From assembly GCA_903925515.1 (NCBI GenBank), contig CAIYFP010000377.1:1-8799 (forward strand): a stretch of DNA of 8,799 bases. Reading direction: 5' to 3'. Every line of letters begins with the position of its first letter. The stretch's first letter is position 1. Positions 1-6,183 of the stretch are shown in pieces. The position numbers and the translations under genes are program-made. The notes under the pieces are model-generated. The model did not search any database, was not told the origin of the DNA, and was given only the letters and a program-made list of their open reading frames with translations. This DNA comes from an uncultured Verrucomicrobiota bacterium. Its GTDB lineage: Bacteria; Verrucomicrobiota; Verrucomicrobiia; Limisphaerales; UBA9464.

Positions 1-207
1 CAGCTCGACGCCATCCTCCTTCGCCTGGGCGAGTTTTTCCCGGAGCATCGCGGCAAGACCGCCGAGGGCATGATCGCCGCCGTGGGCATCACCGAACCGA
101 TGGAATCATTGGTGCACCAGCGCGGCTTCCACCTCGCCAAGGCCAGCGACGACAACTTCGAGCTGGCCGACCCGGTCGGATTCCAGCCACGCCGTGTCCG
201 GGTTTGA
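1..207 (+). CDS. C-terminal end of a hypothetical protein (partial, possibly PD-(D/E)XK-like/DUF3782-like)
   Basis: The frame is open from the first base and ends at TGA 205-207, giving 68 residues with no visible start, so this is the 3' end of a gene that begins outside the window. The tail has a small hydrophobic Gly/Ala segment (GMIAAVGI), then a Gly-Phe-His-Leu strand and a closing DPVGF-basic end. From memory, this pattern of 'FFPE..., G.IAA..., G...(A)S.DN.EL.DP.GF.P' resembles the C-terminus of widespread coiled-coil proteins with a nuclease-like fold (DUF3782-type). No catalytic residues can be seen in this fragment, so the family guess is weak. It converges on the cbb3 operon, ending 41 bases from the tauE-like stop, and has no evident functional link to it. 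Confidence 0.6.
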   Translation, partial: QLDAILLRLGEFFPEHRGKTAEGMIAAVGITEPMESLVHQRGFHLAKASDDNFELADPVGFQPRRVRV

Positions 208-231
208 CGGGTTTCCTCCCGGGGCGGCCGT

Positions 232-263
232 TGCCTCGCCCGCATGATTCAACGCCCGAGGCA
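232..263. terminator. Weak inverted repeat at the convergent gene ends (possible terminator)
   Basis: A 7-base arm (TGCCTCG, 232-238) pairs with CGAGGCA (257-263) across an 18-base loop that contains the stop codon of the tauE-like gene. A shorter CGGG/CCCG pair lies at 208-221. No T-tract follows on either strand, so intrinsic termination is only possible, not shown. The position between two convergent genes is the main argument for it. Confidence 0.25.
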
Positions 264-929
264 GCAGCTTCCGGCCGCCACGTCGGGGCTGAGGTAGGGG
301 ATCCCCAGGGCCATCCCGCGCAAGACCAGCATCATCCCCACCAACGCCAGGGAGGCCGGCACCATCGACGACATCCGCCCACGCCACGACGCCGGCAACG
401 CGCGCCCGCCCAGGCCGATCCCCAGCATCACCGGCACCGTTCCCAGCCCGAACAACGCCATCGCGCCGGCTCCCGCCATGGCCCCGCCTGCCGTCGCCGC
501 CACCGCCGCCGCCGCGTACACCAATCCGCAGGGCAACAACCCGTTGACCATCCCCAACACCACCAGGGAACCCAGCGTCCGTCGCCGCAGGCTCCATCCC
601 AACCAACCCTTCACCCGCATCGTCCCGCGTCCCAGCCACGCCGCGGGAGCGTCCCATGCGGTGGCCATCAACCCCGACAGCACGAGCACCCCCGCGGCCA
701 AGGAAACCCATCGCTGGATGCCGGCCATGGCCAGCGACTGCCCCATGGCGCCGGACGCCGTCCCGAGCAGCGCGTACGTGAGGATGCGGCCCAGCTGGTA
801 CAACACCCGCCCGGCAACGAAGCCAGCCATCCCCCTGCCGGGGTGCGGCAATGCGAGCGCCAACGGCCCGCACATGCCCGCGCAATGAAGGCTGCCCGCC
901 AACCCCAGGATGAGTGCCGCCCACGCCAA
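249..929 (-). CDS. TauE/SafE-type (DsbD_2-like) membrane protein of cbb3 operons
   Basis: A 226-residue polytopic membrane protein, the last gene of the operon. The start chosen is TTG at 929-927. It lies five bases after an AGGAGG (940-935) that overlaps the ccoH stop, and it yields a protein beginning MAWAALILGLAGSLHC, the usual beginning of the family. The upstream ATG in this frame (1100) would run through ccoH and add a non-membrane sequence. Family hallmarks are the HCAGMCGP motif (His15, Cys16, Met19, Cys20) in the first helix and LLPCG (Cys134) at the start of a later helix, about six helices in all, plus a C-terminal Cys-Cys (222-223). Proteins of this type commonly sit next to ccoH/ccoS in cbb3 clusters and are annotated as sulfite exporter TauE/SafE. 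The paired Cys/Met/His suggest metal or thiol handling instead, perhaps copper, but that role is an inference. Confidence 0.88.
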   Translation of the reverse strand: MAWAALILGLAGSLHCAGMCGPLALALPHPGRGMAGFVAGRVLYQLGRILTYALLGTASGAMGQSLAMAGIQRWVSLAAGVLVLSGLMATAWDAPAAWLGRGTMRVKGWLGWSLRRRTLGSLVVLGMVNGLLPCGLVYAAAAVAATAGGAMAGAGAMALFGLGTVPVMLGIGLGGRALPASWRGRMSSMVPASLALVGMMLVLRGMALGIPYLSPDVAAGSCCLGR

Positions 930-934
930 GCCAC

Positions 935-940
935 CCTCCT
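935..940 (-). promoter_or_regulatory. Shine-Dalgarno site for the TTG-started tauE-like gene
   Basis: Reading the minus strand, AGGAGG starts at base 940, which is also the last base of the ccoH TGA. Five bases later comes TTG (929-927). This site decides the start, because no ATG or GTG in frame offers a comparable signal, and it implies that the tauE-like gene is translated in close coupling with ccoH. Confidence 0.7.
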
Positions 941-1479
941 CAACGACCCAGCACGACCGAGTCCTCCAGGTGGTATTCCGTCCCGCCGGAGGCCCACCGG
1001 ACACGCACGCGCCACAGGCCCGGCCCTTGTCCCTCCATCGACACCACCTGCTCGCCGCCCATGGACGGCTGCAACGCGACGATGCGGTCCGCGCGGGCAT
1101 CCGAGGGTCGATACAGCGTCACCGTGCCCCGGGCGCCCGCCGCCACGTGCGCGGCCGGAACTCGCACCCATGCCCGCCGGGCGAACGCATCCAGCGACAA
1201 CGCCGCCTCCGGCCCCAGCGCCCGCGTCCGGCCCAGCCGGTCCAGCTGCACCTGGTAACGGATCTCCTCCTCGTAGTAGTCGGGCCGGACGAGGTCCATC
1301 TGCTGGCTGACGGCGAACGTGATGAACGCGGCGACGCACGAAATGAACACGGCGAAGAAAACGACGAGGCCAACCGGCCAGGGATCCCAGCGCCGGCCGG
1401 CATTCGACGTGGCGGCAACTGGGACGCGGGAAGCCACCGGCGAGGGCGTCGCGGGAGCGGTCAGGGTGGAGGCATTCAT
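940..1479 (-). CDS. ccoH: CcoH (FixH family), cbb3 oxidase assembly protein
   Basis: A 179-residue protein of the FixH/CcoH family, which is required for assembly or stability of cbb3 oxidase in the cytoplasmic membrane. Residues 1-30 are a low-complexity Ala/Pro/Thr-rich cytoplasmic tail. A WPVG motif (34-37) opens a single transmembrane helix (about 35-58). The conserved MDLVRPDYYEEEIRYQ block (61-76) follows, typical of the family where the chain enters the periplasm, and then a beta-rich soluble domain to the end. The ATG at 1479-1477 has no clear Shine-Dalgarno sequence. It overlaps the TGA of a 21-codon open frame in the ccoG-ccoH gap (ATGA). It lies between ccoG (69-bp gap) and the tauE-like gene, the usual ccoG-ccoH neighbourhood. 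The N-terminal tail is longer than in many homologues. Confidence 0.92.
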   Translation of the reverse strand: MNASTLTAPATPSPVASRVPVAATSNAGRRWDPWPVGLVVFFAVFISCVAAFITFAVSQQMDLVRPDYYEEEIRYQVQLDRLGRTRALGPEAALSLDAFARRAWVRVPAAHVAAGARGTVTLYRPSDARADRIVALQPSMGGEQVVSMEGQGPGLWRVRVRWASGGTEYHLEDSVVLGR

Positions 1480-1541
1480 GGTTTCAAGGTGGAGAAAACG
1501 TGGGTGGCAAGGGAAGGGAACGGGGCACGGATGAGTTCCAT
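1476..1541 (-). CDS. Possible 21-codon leader ORF before ccoH (tentative)
   Basis: In the gap after ccoG, an ATG at 1541-1539 opens a 21-residue frame (MELIRAPFPSLATHVFSTLKP) that ends with TGA at 1478-1476, overlapping the ATG of ccoH. No recognisable Shine-Dalgarno precedes it and the peptide matches nothing I know. It could couple ccoH translation to upstream ribosomes, or it may be chance. The low confidence reflects how common such short frames are in GC-rich DNA. Confidence 0.15.
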   Translation of the reverse strand: MELIRAPFPSLATHVFSTLKP

Positions 1542-1548
1542 GGTCTCG

Positions 1549-3027
1549 TCATGCGCCGGGCCCCACGAACACGGTCTCCACCCGCTCCAGCTCGCGGTCG
1601 CCCGAGAAGATGCCCATGACGAGCCGGGTACGCCGGCCGGCAAGGCTGGAGGCGGGGAGGTCCACGATGATGGAGCGCTCGCCCAAAGCCTCCTTCTTGA
1701 CGACGAAGCCCTCTCCGCCGGCGAGCTGGACGCGGCCCTCGACGTTGAGGAGCCGGAACGTGACCGGCAGGTCGTGCGAGGACTTGTTGACGACCTTGAC
1801 GGTGTAGAGGTTGGCAATGCGATCCCCGGGAAGCTCCTGGTAGAGGCCGCCGGGCGCGCGCAGCAGCAGCGTCTCCACGTCCGAACGGGTGAAGACCAGG
1901 AATGCCAGGAGCCCGACCAGCGCTGCCAGCAACGTCGCATACCCGCCCATCCGGGCGGTGAAGCGCAGCGGGGCACCGGTGCGGATGCCGTTGAGCGACG
2001 CATACCGCACCAGGCCGCGCGGACGGCCGACCTTGTCCATGATCGCGTCGCAGGCGTCGATGCACGCCGTGCAGTTCACGCACTCCATCTGGATGCCGTC
2101 GCGGATGTCGATGCCGGTGGGGCACACGGCGACGCATTGACGGCAGCTCACGCAGTCGCCGAGGCCAGCCGCCTTGCGGGACTCGGCGGTGTCGCCGCGG
2201 CGCCATGGCCCGCGGCCGTCGCCCCGGACATGGTCGTAGGCGACGACCATCGTGTTCTCGTCGAGGAGGGCGGACTGGAAGCGGCCGTAGGGGCAGATGA
2301 AGGTGCAGGCCTGCTCGCGGAACCGGGCGAAGATGGCGTAGAAGAGGAGCGAGAAGAGGACCATGAAGGCGAGGCCCGTGAGGTGGCGCGAGGGATCGTC
2401 GCGGATGATCCGGAGGAGGGCGTCGCTGCCGATGATGTAGCCGAGGAGCAGGTTGCCGACGACGAAGGAGAGGCCGAGGAAGATGGCGTGCTTGAGGCCC
2501 TTCCTGAGTGCCTTGCGGGCGGTCCACGGGGCGGCGTCGAGCGCCTTGGCGACGGGGCCGTCGCCCTCGATGAGCCACTCAATCCGGCGGAACACCATTT
2601 CCATCATGACGGTCTGCGGGCAGGCCCAGCCGCACCAGAGCCGGCCAAAGGCGGTGGTGAAGAGGATGATGGAGGTCAGGAAGACGAGCATCGCCACCGC
2701 GAAGATGACGGTGTCCTCGGGCCAGAAGATGAAGCCGAGGATGGAGAACTTCCGCTCCACGATGTTGAACATGAGGAGCGGGTTGCCCCGGATGCGCACG
2801 AAGGGGCCCGCGACCATGACGGCGAGGAGGAACCACGCAAACCACGAGCGGTACTGGTAAAGCTTGCCGGACGGCCTCTTGGGGTAGAGCCAACGACGCC
2901 TGCCATCCTTCTCGGCGGTGGCGAGGTGCTCGCGGAAGTCCTGCCAGTCCACGTCGCGCGCGGGCTGGCTGGCGTCGGCGGCCGTCGGCTCCGGGCCGGG
3001 GCCGACTTTCTGGGTGTTCAAGCTCAT
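1549..3027 (-). CDS. ccoG: CcoG (FixG/RdxA), membrane 4Fe-4S protein of cbb3 oxidase assembly
   Basis: A 492-residue protein of normal family length. CcoG was reported in Rhodobacter to be a cupric reductase that prepares Cu(I) for the CuB site of cbb3 oxidase. The N-terminal part is polytopic, with helices near 60-77, 93-125, 180-200 and 215-235. It carries the family's membrane-proximal Cys pairs CGWACP (Cys132, Cys136) and CTFICP (Cys241, Cys245). A bacterial 2[4Fe-4S] ferredoxin domain follows, with CxxCxxCxxxCP at 292-303 (Cys292, 295, 298, 302) and CxxCxxCxxxC at 316-326 (Cys316, 319, 322, 326). A further helix lies at about 362-380. Residues 395-492 form the C-terminal Ig-like FixG_C domain, expected in the periplasm. 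All iron-sulfur ligands are present. The ATG at 3027-3025 lies 10 bases after the ccoP stop with no strong Shine-Dalgarno, suggesting coupled translation. Confidence 0.96.
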   Translation of the reverse strand: MSLNTQKVGPGPEPTAADASQPARDVDWQDFREHLATAEKDGRRRWLYPKRPSGKLYQYRSWFAWFLLAVMVAGPFVRIRGNPLLMFNIVERKFSILGFIFWPEDTVIFAVAMLVFLTSIILFTTAFGRLWCGWACPQTVMMEMVFRRIEWLIEGDGPVAKALDAAPWTARKALRKGLKHAIFLGLSFVVGNLLLGYIIGSDALLRIIRDDPSRHLTGLAFMVLFSLLFYAIFARFREQACTFICPYGRFQSALLDENTMVVAYDHVRGDGRGPWRRGDTAESRKAAGLGDCVSCRQCVAVCPTGIDIRDGIQMECVNCTACIDACDAIMDKVGRPRGLVRYASLNGIRTGAPLRFTARMGGYATLLAALVGLLAFLVFTRSDVETLLLRAPGGLYQELPGDRIANLYTVKVVNKSSHDLPVTFRLLNVEGRVQLAGGEGFVVKKEALGERSIIVDLPASSLAGRRTRLVMGIFSGDRELERVETVFVGPGA

Positions 3028-3037
3028 CCGGGTTGGC

Positions 3038-3637
3038 CTACTCGAACTCGTTCGGCTTCTCGGGCTGCTGCTCGTTCTCGGGCGGCTTGGGGTTGGGCGG
3101 CATGGTGCCGGGAAAGCCCTGGATGTACGACGCCACGGCGTAGATCTCCGACGGCTTCAGGGTCTCCTTCCACGCGAGCATCCCCTTGACCGGCACGCCA
3201 TGGATGATCGTGCGGAGGTTGTCCTCGAAACGCGCGCCGTGGATCCAGTAGTCGTCGCAGAGGTTTGGGCCGACCTGCCCGCCACCGTCCAGCCGATGGC
3301 ACGGCGAGCAATAGGTCTCGTAGGTCTGGCGGCCCTTGCCGAGCACTTCCTCGTCCGTAGAGGGCTTCAGGCTGGCGAGGCTGGCCTCGAATTGTTGCTG
3401 GGCCTCGCGCTTCACCTTGTTGCCGACGTCCATCTCGGCGGCGTACTCGGCCGCCTGGAGGCGGCCCATGTTGAAGACGTGGTAGTACAGCAGGTAGCCG
3501 GTGGCGTGGACGACGCAGAGCACGAACATCCACACCCACCAGCGCGGCAGGTCGTTGTCCAGCTCCTGGATGCCGTCGGCTTCATGGCCTTGGATGATCA
3601 GGTCCTTATCGTCCCTGGGATTCTTGCGGTCATTCAT
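3038..3637 (-). CDS. ccoP: CcoP, cbb3 oxidase c-type cytochrome subunit (single-heme form)
   Basis: A 199-residue membrane-anchored cytochrome c, the electron-entry subunit of cbb3 oxidase. The N-terminus has the CcoP signature DGIQELDNDLPRWW (21-34), followed by one transmembrane helix (about 33-52) and a periplasmic linker with a helical Ala/Gln/Glu-rich stretch (60-90). One cytochrome c domain (about 98-176) has CSPCH (Cys110, Cys113, His114), the conserved DDYWIHG (128-134) and KGMLAW, whose Met153 is the likely second axial ligand. The tail (179-199) is Pro/Glu/Asn-rich. Textbook CcoP is about 300 residues with two CXXCH domains; here only one exists and no frameshifted second domain is seen before ccoG. 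The start is ATG 3637-3635 behind a perfect AAGGAGG, with the first eight bases overlapping the end of ccoQ. Confidence 0.95.
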   Translation of the reverse strand: MNDRKNPRDDKDLIIQGHEADGIQELDNDLPRWWVWMFVLCVVHATGYLLYYHVFNMGRLQAAEYAAEMDVGNKVKREAQQQFEASLASLKPSTDEEVLGKGRQTYETYCSPCHRLDGGGQVGPNLCDDYWIHGARFEDNLRTIIHGVPVKGMLAWKETLKPSEIYAVASYIQGFPGTMPPNPKPPENEQQPEKPNEFE

Positions 3638-3824
3638 GGGAAACCTCCTTTCGGGCCTCGCGGGTGCCGTCGGCGAGTGGCAACGCGCTCATGGATTCGA
3701 GGAACGGCCGGCGCAGGCGAAGGGCCCACGCGGTGGCGAGGGTGAACACGGCGAAGAACAGGAGGACCGAGACGACGCCGTAGAGGCCGACGCCACCGAT
3801 CTCCATCAAGGAGTCCTTGATCAT
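3630..3824 (-). CDS. ccoQ: CcoQ-like small cbb3 oxidase subunit
   Basis: A 64-residue single-helix membrane protein between the fused ccoNO and ccoP, the canonical ccoQ position; CcoQ stabilises the oxidase complex. The transmembrane segment is about 12-34 (VGLYGVVSVLLFFAVFTLAT), followed by a basic ALRLRRPF stop-transfer stretch and a polar tail with little sequence conservation, as is usual for CcoQ. The frame remains open far upstream through ccoNO, so the start must be judged by context. ATG 3824-3822, 20 bases after the ccoNO stop, lacks a Shine-Dalgarno. A second ATG at 3806-3804 (Met7) has AAGGA at a good distance and would give a 58-residue protein. The stop (3632-3630) overlaps ccoP by eight bases. 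Identification rests on position and topology more than on motifs. Confidence 0.85.
   Translation of the reverse strand: MIKDSLMEIGGVGLYGVVSVLLFFAVFTLATAWALRLRRPFLESMSALPLADGTREARKEVSHE
3644..3650 (-). promoter_or_regulatory. Strong Shine-Dalgarno site of ccoP inside ccoQ
   Basis: The minus strand reads AAGGAGG at 3650-3644, six bases before the ccoP ATG (3637). It lies within the last codons of ccoQ. It is the strongest ribosome-binding signal in the operon, while most other genes have weak ones, so CcoP may be translated at a rate partly independent of ccoQ. Confidence 0.8.
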
Positions 3825-3844
3825 GACTTGTGGGGGATGGGGGT

Positions 3845-5995
3845 TCAGGGTTGGACGTTGGCCACCTGGCCGGGGGCGGTCCCCGGCTTGATGTCGGTGC
3901 CGAGGCGCTGGAGGTAGGCGATGAGGGCGATGATCTCGGTGTCGGCGGGGGCGTTCTTGATCCCGTTGGACCTGAGGTTGGCGGCGACCTTGGCGGCCTG
4001 GGTGGTGGCCTCCTTCCGGGCCCCGGCCTCGGCGTCGGCGGCATACGGGACGCCCACCTTGCGCAACGCACCGATGCGGGCGGGGAGCGAGGTGAGGTCC
4101 AGCTTGCGGGTGTAGAGCCACGGGTAGGGTGGCATGATGGACCCCGGCGACATCGAGCGCGGGTCCTCCATGTGGTTGTAGTGCCATGCGTCCGAGTACT
4201 TGCCGCCGACTCGATGCAGGTCCGGCCCGGTGCGCTTGCTGCCCCAAAGGAAGGGGTGATCGAAGACGAACTCCCCGGCCTTGGAGTATTCCCCGTAGCG
4301 CTCGGTCTCGGAGCGGAAGGGTCGGATCATCTGCGAGTGGCAGCCCACGCATCCCTCGCGGATGTAGAGGTCGCGCCCGAGCACCTCGAGCGGCGTGTAG
4401 GGCTTCACGGACGAGATGGTGGGGACGTTCGACTTGATGAGGTACATGGGCACGATCTCGACCGCGCCGCCCACGAGGATCGCGACGGCGGAGAGGACGG
4501 TGAAAAGGAAGCCCTTGGACTCGAGCCAACGATGGCCGGTGGCGGCGGGGTGGGCGGCGACGACATCCGACGTGAGCGCGGGCGCCTGGGCCTCGACATC
4601 GGGGACGAACTGCCCGGACTTGGCGGTCTTGTAGAGGTTGTAGGCCCCGATGATCACGCCGGCGATGTAGAGCGAGCCGCCGATGGCACGCAGTTGGTAC
4701 ATCGGCACGAGCTGGAGGACCGTCTCGAGGAAGTTGGGGTACTGGAGGAAGCCGTCGGCCGTGAACTGCTTCCACATGAGGCCCTGCGTAATGCCCGACC
4801 AGTACATGGGCACGGCGTAGAACATCATGCCGAGCACGCCGACCCAGAAGTGCCAGTTCGCGAGCCTGAGGGAGTGAAGCCGCGTGTTGTAGAGGCGCGG
4901 GAAAAGCCAGTAGAGCATCGAGAAGGCCATGAAGCCGTTCCAGCCGAGCGCCCCGGTGTGAACATGGGCGATGGTCCAGTCCGTGTAGTGCGAGAGGGAG
5001 TTGACGCTCTTGATGGAGAGCATGGGGCCTTCCAGCGTGGACATGCCGTACGCGGTGAGCGCCACGACCATGAACTTGAGCATGGGCTCGTCGCGCAGCT
5101 TGCTCCATGCGCCCCGAAGGGTGAGCAGGCCGTTCAACATGCCGCCCCACGAGGGCGCCACGAGCATCACCGAGAACACCATGCCCAACGACTGCGCCCA
5201 GTCCGGCAGCGCGCTGTACAGCAGGTGATGCGGCCCCGCCCAGATGTAGAGGAAGATCAACGCCCAGAAGTGAATGATCGAGAGCCGGTACGAGAACACC
5301 GGACGGTCGGCCGCCTTGGGCAGGAAGTAGTACATCAGGCCGAGAAACGGGGTGGTGAGGAAGAACGCCACGGCGTTGTGGCCGTACCACCATTGCACGA
5401 GGGCGTCCTGCACGCCGGCGTACAGGGAGTAGCTCTTGAACCACCCGGCTGGGATGGCGAGGGAGTTCACGATGTGCAGCACCGCCACCGTCACGGCCGT
5501 GGAGATATAAAACCAGATGGCCACGTACAGATGCTTCTCGCGGCGCGTGGCGATGGTTCCGAACAGGTTGATCGAGAACGCCACCCAAACGACCGCGATG
5601 GCCACGTCGATCGGCCACTCCAGCTCCGCGTACTCCTTGCTGGTCGTCAGCCCCAGAGGCAGCGTCACCGCCGCCGCCACGATGATCGCGTTCCAGCCCC
5701 AGAAGTTGAGCCAGCTCAGCGCGTCGCTGAACATGCGCGCCTTGCACAGCCGCTGCAGCGAGTAGTAGATGCCCATGAACATCGCGTTGCCCACGAACGC
5801 GAAGATCACCGCGTTGGTGTGCAGCGGACGCAGGCGCCCGAACGTCGTGTACGGCATGGATAGATTTGCGTTGGGGAGGAAGAGCTGCACCGCCGCCAGC
5901 AACCCCGCGCTCATGCCCACGATGGCCCAGATCACCGTCGCGATCGCGAAGGCCCGCACCACCCGGTTGTCGTACTTGAACGTCTCAATTCTCAT
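3845..5995 (-). CDS. ccoNO: Fused CcoN-CcoO: cbb3 oxidase catalytic subunit joined to its monoheme cytochrome c subunit
   Basis: A single 716-residue frame that joins the two core subunits of cbb3 oxidase, which reduces O2 to water at the cytoplasmic membrane. Residues 1 to about 462 are CcoN, a 12-helix heme-copper oxidase. Candidate ligands are His59 and His346 for low-spin heme b, His206, His256 and His257 for CuB, Tyr250 as the His-cross-linked tyrosine, and His344 for heme b3. Glu121 and Glu124 match the conserved cation-site pair. These are one residue off the Pseudomonas stutzeri numbering as I recall it. A polar Ala/Pro-rich linker (about 463-490) leads to CcoO: a helix (495-520), the heme c motif CVGCH (549-553), the conserved HSQMIRPF, and Met621 in SIMPPYPW as the likely axial ligand. 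The ATG overlaps the ccoS stop (ATGA), with AAGGGA seven bases upstream. No stop or frameshift interrupts the joint, so the fusion looks genuine. Confidence 0.96.
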   Translation of the reverse strand: MRIETFKYDNRVVRAFAIATVIWAIVGMSAGLLAAVQLFLPNANLSMPYTTFGRLRPLHTNAVIFAFVGNAMFMGIYYSLQRLCKARMFSDALSWLNFWGWNAIIVAAAVTLPLGLTTSKEYAELEWPIDVAIAVVWVAFSINLFGTIATRREKHLYVAIWFYISTAVTVAVLHIVNSLAIPAGWFKSYSLYAGVQDALVQWWYGHNAVAFFLTTPFLGLMYYFLPKAADRPVFSYRLSIIHFWALIFLYIWAGPHHLLYSALPDWAQSLGMVFSVMLVAPSWGGMLNGLLTLRGAWSKLRDEPMLKFMVVALTAYGMSTLEGPMLSIKSVNSLSHYTDWTIAHVHTGALGWNGFMAFSMLYWLFPRLYNTRLHSLRLANWHFWVGVLGMMFYAVPMYWSGITQGLMWKQFTADGFLQYPNFLETVLQLVPMYQLRAIGGSLYIAGVIIGAYNLYKTAKSGQFVPDVEAQAPALTSDVVAAHPAATGHRWLESKGFLFTVLSAVAILVGGAVEIVPMYLIKSNVPTISSVKPYTPLEVLGRDLYIREGCVGCHSQMIRPFRSETERYGEYSKAGEFVFDHPFLWGSKRTGPDLHRVGGKYSDAWHYNHMEDPRSMSPGSIMPPYPWLYTRKLDLTSLPARIGALRKVGVPYAADAEAGARKEATTQAAKVAANLRSNGIKNAPADTEIIALIAYLQRLGTDIKPGTAPGQVANVQP

Positions 5996-6183
5996 CGGCT
6001 TGTCCCTTGTTCATTCCTGAAATCCTCCCGCGCCGGCCCCTCGGCCGCGTCGTCCGCCAACACCCGCATCGACGGCGTGCAGGTGTCCTCATACTGCCCC
6101 TCCCGCACCGCCCACACGAACGCACCGAGGAACAGGCCCGCCATCACGAGGCTCAATGGTATGAGGAGCAGGATGACGCTCAT
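5992..6183 (-). CDS. ccoS: CcoS, small membrane protein for cbb3 oxidase cofactor assembly
   Basis: A 63-residue protein of the CcoS/FixS family, needed for cofactor (heme b and copper) incorporation in cbb3 oxidase in systems where it has been studied. One N-terminal transmembrane helix (about 3-25, ILLLIPLSLVMAGLFLGAFVWAV) is followed by the family motif region REGQYEDTCTPSMRVLADD (27-45), where the usual form is GQ(Y/F)(D/E)D...TP..R(I/V)L, and then a short charged tail. A single Cys (35) sits inside the motif. The start is ATG 6183-6181, overlapping the ccoI stop by four bases (ATGA). The stop overlaps the ccoNO start in the same way, so the gene is inserted with no spacer between ccoI and ccoNO. 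A longer upstream frame exists but runs inside ccoI and is not membrane-like. Confidence 0.93.
   Translation of the reverse strand: MSVILLLIPLSLVMAGLFLGAFVWAVREGQYEDTCTPSMRVLADDAAEGPAREDFRNEQGTSR

Noticed and set aside
930..1100. N-terminal extension of the TauE/SafE-like protein from an ATG at 1100
   Set aside because: It would run through the 3' end of ccoH in another frame and yields Arg/Cys-rich non-membrane sequence. The TTG at 929 has a good Shine-Dalgarno and restores the family start.
204..1310. Plus-strand frame of 368 codons over the left part
   Set aside because: The translation is Pro/Arg/His/Gln low-complexity, antisense to the tauE-like gene and ccoH, with no recognisable domain.
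910..3189. 759-codon plus-strand open frame opposite ccoG, ccoH and ccoP
   Set aside because: It is antisense to three well-supported genes, has a repetitive Glu/Asp/Gly/Arg-rich composition with no domain, and is the kind of long shadow frame expected from GC-rich codon use.
3630..5747. 705-codon minus-strand frame that contains ccoQ at its end, as if ccoQ were a large protein
   Set aside because: All but the last 64 codons lie out of frame within ccoNO and translate to Arg/His/Pro-rich sequence. Only the final part has membrane-protein character and fits ccoQ.
3830..5863. 677-codon plus-strand open frame opposite ccoNO
   Set aside because: It is antisense to the conserved oxidase core, with charged His/Arg/Glu/Gly low-complexity translation and no motif. 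It is explained by third-position G/C bias of ccoNO.
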